Assembly: GCA_020465985.1 (NCBI GenBank)
Contig: JAANYP010003713.1
Coordinates: forward strand, 1-64,000
Source: Centrapalus pauciflorus
Taxonomy: Eukaryota > Streptophyta > Magnoliopsida > Asterales > Asteraceae
Direction: 5' to 3'
DNA: 64,000 nucleotides
Part shown: positions 11,201 to 20,200 of the stretch, piece after piece
How the letters are laid out: each line of letters starts with the position of its first letter
How positions within the stretch are numbered: position 1 is the stretch's first letter
Made by a program: the position numbers and the translations under genes
The notes under the pieces: generated by a model
Told to the model about the DNA's origin: nothing
Databases searched by the model: none
Seen by the model: only the letters and a program-made list of their open reading frames with translations

Positions 11201-14200
11201 CAGCAGCCCTCTCCTTACTGCCGCCGCCCGAGCGTCGCCGCCCTAACGCCGCCGCCGCCGCCGCCTGGAAACCCTAGCCGCGCCTGTGTACAAACCCTAA
11301 AACCCAACCGCCATCCTGCCGCCACCACCAGCAACCCCTTCGCTGCCCTAGCGCCGCCACCGCCTGGAAACCCTAGCGCCGCCGCCGCCTGGAAACCCTA
11401 GCGCCGCCGCCGCCTGGAAATCCTAGCGCCGCCGCCGCCTCCGCCTGAAAACCCTAGCGCCGCCAGTGCCTGAAAATAAAAAAAAAACAACAAAAAAAAA
11501 AACCCTACAAACCTATCAGCAGCCCACCCACAATCCAACACCATGGTTTCTATTGTTCCATTCACTGCAGCGGAGAAAACCTGCCATAATTCACATAAGT
11601 TTGGCTTTACCCTTTCCCCAACCAACTATGGCTACTGGAAAACAATGATCCAGCCGTTTCTTATCACAAACGATTTGTTTGGTTATGTTGATGGCTCTAT
11701 ACCTTGCCCTCCGATGACCATAGTCTCCTCATCCTCATCCGAAAAAGACGGTACCACAGTACCCCCACCCCAATTGAACCCTAGTTACACTGTCTGGGTC
11801 TCTAATGATGCCCACGTTCGCATGCTCATTCTGTCTACCATCTCTGAGGCATCCTTTCAGCATGTTCAAGGACTCACTTCTCACGATTTGTGGCTGTCCC
11901 TTGAACGTGCATATGCCCCTCACACCTCCTCTAGGGAATACACTCTGAAAACACAGCTTCTTAAACTCCAGATGAACCCTGATGAAACCGCCGCTGCTTA
12001 CTTGACTCGCGCACAGGAATACTCCATTGCCTTAGCCAATATTGGAGAACCCCCAAAGGAAAAAGATTTACTCATGTTGGTTATCTCAGGCCTTCGAGAA
12101 GAATACAACGGTTTAAAATCCACCCTTATCGGCCGTCAGTTTCCTGTTGCCTTTTCAGAACTTCACGGTTTACTTTCCGATCACGACTACATGATCAAGA
12201 AGTCTACACCCGATGTTTCCGCAACTCAGGCCTTCCTGGCCACTGTCCAGAGTCGCACTCCTGTGACTCCCACCGCCACTCCAACTCCCGATCAACTTCA
12301 CGCTCTCCAGCAAGCTTTATCTCAGCTTGGTCTTCAGGTTCAACCGCTTACCGCTCAGCCTGCACAAGCCTACTACACCAATCGATCAGGTAACTCTCGG
12401 GGTCGTGGCCGTGACTCCCGTCGTGGCCGCGGAAATCACTACAATCGGAATCAAAGCGGTACTCGCGAACAGTTCAGTTGGGCTTCTACTCAGAATACAG
12501 TATTTGGTACATGCAACAGGTGTGGAATTGGTCATATTCCGTCACAGTGCCCCAACCGTGACCCCGCTACTATACGGCCACGACAGCCTCCTTTAGCCAA
12601 TTTCACAGACTCCCGTGCCACCTCATCAGCTTCCTGGCTTCCGGATACTGGTTCTAATCATCACGTTACACCGGACCTCTCTAGTTTCGATCACTCTGAG
12701 GCTTACTACGGTACCGATAATCTACATGTTGGCAACGGTAAGGGCTTACCCATTCTCCATATTGGTTCCACAAACCTTTACTCACCCGACAAGACTTTCT
12801 CTCTTAAAAACATTCTCCATGTGCCTGAAATTAAACAAAACCTTCTTTCTGTTCAACAATTCTGTCTTGACAATAACGTATTTTTTGAATTTCACTCTTC
12901 TTTCTTTGTTGTGAAGGACAAGTCTACACACACTATCCTCCTCACGGGTCCAAGTAATGGCGGTCTCTACTCTTTTAGCCTTCCTCGAAGTCAACCGATT
13001 CTCAAAGTTGGTTTCTCCGCCACTCGTACTTCTTCCACAATTTGGCATCATCGCCTCGGACACCCTCATCCACAACTTTTTAATTCAATGGTTTCTAAGT
13101 ATAGTTTACCTTTGCTTAATAAAAGTTCTAGTAGTTTTTCGTGTGATTCATGTTTAGTAGGCAAGTTGTCTAAACTTCATTTGTTACCATCTAATTATGA
13201 AAGTTCTCATGTTCTGGATTTAGTATTTTGTGATGTTTGGGGGCCTGCTCCTGTTACTTCATTTGATGGCCACACTTATTTCTTATTATGTGTTGATCAT
13301 TACTTTCGTTTTATGTGGATTTTTCCTTTAAAACTGAAGTCTGATGTGTATGCTATTTTTAAAAACTTCTTGTCATGGTTGAACGTCAATTTCAAACCAA
13401 ACTCAAAACCGTCCAAACTGATTGGGGAGGAGAATTCCGGAATCTTTCCAAATTTTTCACCTCACTTGGCATCATTCACCGCCTTTCCTGTCCTCACACG
13501 AGTGAACAAAACGGTCTTGTTGAACGTCGCCACCGTCATGTTGTAGAAACAGGTCTCACTTTACTCGCCGCATCTCATGTCCCTCAACGTTTTTGGCACT
13601 TCGCTTTTGACACCGCTGTTTATCTCATCAACCGCATGCCGTCTAGGACAAACTCCAATGTCTCCCCATTTGAACTCCTGTTCAAACATCCACCAGATTT
13701 CTCTTTCCTTCGAGTCTTTGGGTGTCAGTGCTTCCCTCATCTCCGTCCATACAACAATCACAAAATGGACTTCCGTTCTACTCCCTGTGTCTTTCTTGGC
13801 TACAGTCCAACCCATCATGGCTACTGCTGTTTGGACACACAGTCCGACCGCCTTTACATAGCCCGCCATGTTCGCTTTAATGAACAGTTGTTTCCCTTTC
13901 ACCAGACCTCCACCGCTCCCTCTCCTACACCCCCTCCTGACCCATACACTTCTACCTACCCTAATCCACACCCCACTCTACTCACCCCTCCCACCACCAT
14001 GCCTACTACCCTACCTTCACATTTCGACCCGCCTACCCCTCCTACACCTACACCTACAGACCCACCTCCCCTTATTCACACATATCACCGTCGCCCCAGA
14101 TCTACCCAACCATCCACTCCTACTACTGCCCCTCCCACTACCCGTACTCGTCCAGCCAACTTACGTCCCAACCCAAAGCAAACCAAACCCTATAATGCCT

Positions 14201-17200
14201 CCTCCTTTCACACAACCCACACCCACACCGACATCGAACCACGCCTATTTTCCGTTGCAAACAAAGATCCTCGGTGGCGTCACGCTATGTCTGAAGAGTA
14301 CTCGGCCCTAATACGGAATGGTACGTGGTCGCTAGTTCCCCGTCCGAAGTCTAATGTTGTTGACTGTAAGTGGGTCTACCGGCTAAAGAAGGACCAAACT
14401 GGTAAGATCCAACGCTACAAGGCCCGCCTGGTCGCCAAAGGTTTTCGGCAGCAGCCCGGCATTGACTATCAGGAAACATTCAGCCCGGTCGTGAAGGCCA
14501 CCACTATCCGCGTTGTTCTCTCTCTTGCCGTTACCCAAGGCTGGTCTCTCCGGCAGCTCGATGTTCAGAATGCGTTTCTCCATGGAACCCTTACAGAGAC
14601 TGTCTACTTGGAACAACCTCCGGGCTTCATTGACCAGACCAAACCAGATCATGTGTGCCTCCTTCACAAGTCCTTATATGGCTTAAAGCAGGCTCCACGC
14701 GCCTGGTTTCATCGCCTATCTACGGTCCTTCGCTCGCTTGGTTTTCAAGGCTCTAAAACGGATCCCTCCTTATTTATTTATTCTCGCCATGGGGCTCTAC
14801 TATACATGCTCGTCTATGTTGATGACATTGTCTTGACAGGTAACAACCAACAGGCAATTGACACCGTAGTCCAGAGTCTCAGCCAATCCTTTCCCATTCA
14901 GGATCTGGGATCACTATCTTACTTTCTCGGTATTGAAGTCACCAGCATGGGTACAGATATGCTACTTTCTCAGCAGAAGTACACTCTTGAGCTTCTCCAA
15001 CGCGCTGGCCTTTCTCAGTCCAAACCGGTTCCTTCTCCCATGACTACAACTGCTAATCTTGCTCTTGGTGATAGTGCTACGTTTTCCGACCCGGTAAAGT
15101 ATCGTCAGATTGTGGGTGCCCTACAGTATGTTACCTTAACTCGTCCGGACATTACCTTTGCCGTCAACAAAGTTGCTCAGTTTATGCACTGCCCTACAGA
15201 AAATCACTGGTCGGCTGTTAAACGGATTCTTCGCTATCTGCAAGGCACCTCTACTTTCGGATTACGGCTTCGGCGTGACTCTAGTACTCTTCTTCACGCC
15301 TACACTGATTCTGCCTATAACGCTATTACAGGGTTCTCAGATGCTGATTGGGCTGGTTGCCCAGATGACCGTCGATCCACCGGAGGGTATGCCATCTACC
15401 TAGGTTTAAACCTAGTATCCTGGTCTGCACAGAAACAGAAGACTGTCTCACGGTCATCAACAGAATCAGAATACAAGGCACTAGCCAATACAGTCGCCGA
15501 GCTAACTTGGCTTGAAACACTGCTGCGCGAACTTCAAGTCCCTCTTAAGAAGACCCCTACGCTATGGTGTGATAATCTCGGCGCTACCTATCTTTCTGCC
15601 AACCCTGTGTTCCATGCTAGGACTAAGCACGTAGAGGTTGATTTTCACTTTGTTCGAGAAAAGGTTGCGGATAAGCAGCTTTCGGTCCAGTTCATAACTA
15701 CCGATGATCAGATTGCAGATATCTTCACCAAGCCGCTTCTTTCGCAACGTTTTATGTTTTTACGATCCAAGCTACAGGTCGTTCCCCGGCCTTAGCTTGC
15801 GGGGGAATATTAGACATTTATGTAATTACTTATATTAGAGGGATTAGAGTGCATCTAATGTAGGGTTTAGAATGTAAATGTATCTCTTATATAATCTCTT
15901 GTAAATCAGTTCTTTATTCACAATAATATACAACATTACTCAGTTCATCTACTAACAAAATATTTAAATTAAAACGAACAAAAACCTAAATTTATAACTT
16001 ATGTTAATACTCATAATAAATTAAAATATATATTAACGTAATGAAATATAAAATAAGTAAATCTTTAACAAATAAATTGAATAAATAAAAGAGGCATAAA
16101 TTAAGTATATAAATAGAAATAATTTTAAATAAATAATATAAATTTATTTTAAAAAATAAATAGGTATAATTAATAATGATGATAATAATAATAGTAATAA
16201 TAATATATTTAATAATGAATCAAATCATAATTTATTAATTAATATTTCAAATCTAAAACCAAAAACAAAAATTTTAAGAAAAGGACCAAAATTGAAATTA
16301 AATTAAGTAGTGGAGGGACCAAACTTGTAATTGAGAAAAGGGAAAATCGTCATTTTTAATAAGTTTAGAAAAAGAGGGACTGTTTCTGCAAGTAAAGAGT
16401 GATTTGAGGGACTACCCCTGCAAACAAGCCCCCATGTATGGGGTTACGAGCTTGTTAATTAAAAAAGCTCAAAGTTAAGCTTGAGCTGATTTAATTCGCG
16501 CTTTTTTTGAGGTTTTTGTGAGGTGAGCTTGTGTAACTCAGCTTACTTACACCCCTTTAGAGCTGTGCAATATTCAAACCCAGTGATGTGTGTAGCAGAG
16601 GTAAAAATATCTTCTTTTTTTTTTTTTTTGGAATGGAGCAGATGTAAGAATATGTAAGTTGATGTGTGGCAGAACCAGAAAATTTGTATGGCAATGTTAA
16701 CGATTTTAGATGGTCCTTCATAGTTCATATTAAAAAAAAGTGAAAGAAATCTGGTCAGTTGTTCCTCCCAGCTCTCCTTTACTCTTTGTTTAGTATACAA
16801 TGGTGAGAAATTTACAAACATGGTTGTTTACGGCCCTATTACCATATTTAGAAATTTGGTATTTACATTATCATGGTTCTGTTAACTGGACAGGGAGATG
16901 GATTATGATGGCATTGTTCTAGAATCTTGGTCAAGATGGGCAGCATATGGTGTCTTGCATGATCCACACATGCGGAATCTGGTAAAGTTTAAGCAAAATT
17001 TTAGTAATTGTACAAATTAGATAAGGTAACAACGAGAACTAATATTTGGAGCTAGGTCTTGAAGTTTATTCTGAAATTTTCTTGCATATCTATTTACTTG
17101 AGAACCAACCGCAGAAGTAGGTTGACATTATCTTGCAAACTTAGGTTGCGTTTAGTTAACGAAAACTAGTCATTTTTCAATTTCAGTTTTCAAGTTATAG

Positions 17201-20200
17201 TTTTTAGAAAAAAACAAGGGTTTCTATGAAAAGTGAAAACTTGTTTAGATGATGAAGTTTTAGTTTTTAAAAAAATAAGATGAGTGATTATAAAATAAAA
17301 AAAATAGGATAGGTGATGGAAAAGTAAGAGAGAGAAAGAGAGGATTATAAAGAAATAAGGTAGGTAATAGAAAAATAAGAGAGAGAATATGAAAAGTGGT
17401 ATTTTAAAAAGTGAAATGAGAATTTATGAAATTGTTGTTAAGTAAACAAGTTTTCATTTTTATTGAAAAGTGAGATGGAAATTTTAAAATTTTCGGTAAC
17501 TAAACGCACCCTTAGATTTCTCCATATACTGTATATTATTGTGATTCTTTCTATAATCAATATTTAATTGGATATAAAACATTGGTATGATTTATTTAGC
17601 CCCTCAACTATTTTTACTTGTTCCATTGTTATAAAATTTTAGCTTTTGGCTTCAATTTTAATCCCATTTTGTGTGATATTGTTATCTTCAGTTCGTTTTG
17701 TGTTCTATTATTGTCAGTTTTAATAATAAAAGACATGATTGCAAAAAAAAAAAAAAGCAAAATGTTGATAAAAATGGTCATTTCAGAAGAATAGAGCAAA
17801 TAAAAATAGTTGATGGACAAAACAACTATGGGGGACAAAATGGACATGTATGATGGTTGGTTACCAAAAAATGACAATAACCCCTTTATAATACCAGAAA
17901 CTGCAGTTGGTATTTTTAAGTTTTAATTTTGTTTGCATGTTTTTACAAGACCAGGCACTGCAGTTCATTAAAAAATTGGGAGAAGCCATGCATTCTGTGC
18001 TTGTTGAGAGCAGCAACGAGCGAAGTCTGCAATTAGTATATGTTATTGGTCCACCACGTGCTGATAGGCTCCAGGAGTACGATTTTGGGCCCGAAGATCT
18101 GCAAAGCTTGAATGATGCTGTGGATGGCTACTCACTTATGACTTACGACTTCTCAAATCCTCAAAACCCTGGTCCCAATGCACCACTCAAGTGGGTCCAC
18201 TCTACTATGCAGCTGCTGCTCGGTTCGGTTGCCACCCAGAACTTGTCTCAAAAAATATTTCTAGGCATCAACTTCTATGGGAATGATTTTGTTCTTCAAG
18301 GAGGTATGTGCCATTTTATACCTGGTTGTCACTTTTAGTCAATTTAAAATGATAAAAGTTAATATGCACAAGTTTCTCTGACAAAAAAATGATTAGAAAG
18401 AAAACAAGATCTCAGACATCATCTCTTTATAATCATTCCTAAACGTATTTAATTGGGAGTGAGTATTCGGTTTCATATGAATGAAATTGTTCGATAGTTT
18501 GACAAAATTATTAACCCCATAGGTGTGGTTAACGGTTGAGGCTTGGGATTCTCCGAAGGCCTTTGGGAACTATTCCTTTAGTCTTCAACTCTTCGGGGCC
18601 ACCTGCCCCTATTTGCGAATAGGATGTGTTGTCCGGATCATGACTTGCTGGTGACCTTTGAGGAGGTTTACCTGCTAAGTCATCAGTGGTAGCTTGGGTG
18701 GGTTTTCCTTATAAAAAAATTGATAATTATCGGCGCTGAAATCCTTTTAAGACTATAACATGATATATGATCATCTCTATGAAATTGATCAGATTTATGC
18801 AGTCAACTGCATCTTTCATGCCCATTGTCAGTGACGGAACCTGAACATTTTAAGAGCATGGGCCAGTTATTATTTTTATCACTTTTAAAAGTTTCCTGCG
18901 ACAGCACTATGGGAATATGGGATGCAAAGAAGCTTCGTCACCCTTTAGTTGCTTCTACTTTTTTCATCGAGATTGGGTTGGTGTTCAGCATGGATAGCAG
19001 TGGGAAAGCAAACAAATGCTTCACGCAATTAGTGTGAAAGAAGTTCTAAGCTCAATAAGCTGATCGATAGAACCTGACTGGATCCGGGCTGGGAGAGGGT
19101 GCCCATTCCTAACCTCTTTCGACTTCCCCCCAGAAAAATAAACTGTACGTGAAAGTTTCCTTTCATACCACTCAAATCATTCTCAGATGACCCGAGAGGG
19201 CAGTGAGAGGAGCTGCTTCTTCTATTTATACTTGCCCATCAGGACCCTTGTCCTATGTTAGCCAATTTCAACTCTGGACCATCCCGCAGCAGGCCAGCAG
19301 CGCTAAGAGTATCGCGAAGTAAACATAGGGTCTGTCTCAGCCTTGACTATGGAATCTGATTTCCTAGCGACTATGTTCCCCTCTTTTCATGCAGTCAATC
19401 CACTGCTCTGATAGCTGTTTTAGAGGTTTCTTAGACGATATCTGACTGCCCCTTATCCCCGAATATGAGTAATGTGTTCTCATACAATGTTGCTCCAAGC
19501 TGACGTAAGATTTGCCCAATAATGTCATGCATTCAAGATTGCGACTTGAGTTGTTCAATTTTACACTTGAAATTGTAGAGAATTGAAGAAGAGGGAAGTG
19601 GTGGATTGAGCTCCCTTATGTTGTAGAATTTTGAATTGAGGAAATAGACCAAAAAAGAATTATTAAACATAAGTCTTACATAACTTTGGAGGAATTACAA
19701 AATCAAACCCTTGACTAGATTTGGAAGGAAAATAAATTTTCAGATTTACACTTTTGACCCCTACTATTTTAGTGCAGAGAAAATGCAAGGAATAGCAATG
19801 TACTTTGTAAGTATGTAGGATTTAGGTGATTTTTTTGCAACACACCCAAAATCCTTAGAAAATATTATTAGCGTATAAAAATTTCACATCGCATTGCTTG
19901 AGTAACTTTGACTCGTCAAAGTCTTACAAGTCAACTTTGACTTTTACAAGTCAAACTTTTAGGCAAAATTCGAAACTTTTATTGGACAGAGTCTAATTAC
20001 AATGTTAATGGCATAATTAGTGATTACAATTCAAGCTTGAACAGTGGGATGTTACAAATCCCTTATTGCATACAAGCCCACAGTTTGCGTTCAAGTTCAT
20101 GGTCCAGCTTTTGGACTGGGTGAGTTCTAATCTATCTATTATACTGGCTCATTCTGGTCCAGGTCTATTTGGTTCAGCTAGAAGGGTGCAGAACTCGGGT

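Larger units (their letters stand above)
11004..15950 (+). mobile_element. complete Ty1/copia retrotransposon, identical 143-bp LTRs
   Basis: The element is 4,947 bp long. LTRs at 11004-11146 and 15808-15950 are each 143 bp and I find no difference between them. It is flanked by a 5-bp target duplication ACTAA (10999-11003 and 15951-15955). The initiator-Met PBS TGGTATCAGAGCC (11147-11159) follows the 5' LTR directly and a G-rich polypurine tract (GCGGGGGAA, about 15799-15807) precedes the 3' LTR. The LTRs begin TA and end CT instead of TG and CA. Domain order is gag, protease, integrase, RT, RNase H, which defines copia. Size, short LTRs and the DTGSNHHVT protease suggest the Ale/Retrofit group, which I infer only loosely. 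Confidence 0.95.
10782..16893 (+). other. GH18 intron 5, expanded by a copia insertion
   Basis: A 6,112-bp intron with a GTAAGC donor and GGACAG acceptor, phase-matched to its exons. About 4.95 kb of it is the copia element at 11004-15950. The flanks (10782-11003 and 15956-16893) are AT-rich. A fragment with LTR-like GGGAGGGATGTTACA lies at about 10911-10925. An AGCTTGAGCT-rich repeat fragment ending TTACACCCC lies at about 16440-16555. Confidence 0.85.

Noticed and set aside
11225..11475. Interstitial telomere sequence
   Set aside because: AAACCCTA units are separated by CCG-rich spacers, not arranged as uninterrupted TTTAGGG heptamers.
13340..13376. Programmed -1 frameshift in the copia pol
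   Set aside because: The codons read TTT AAA AAC, so no X XXY YYZ slippery heptamer lies in frame, and copia gag-pol is normally one ORF. A missing base explains it better.
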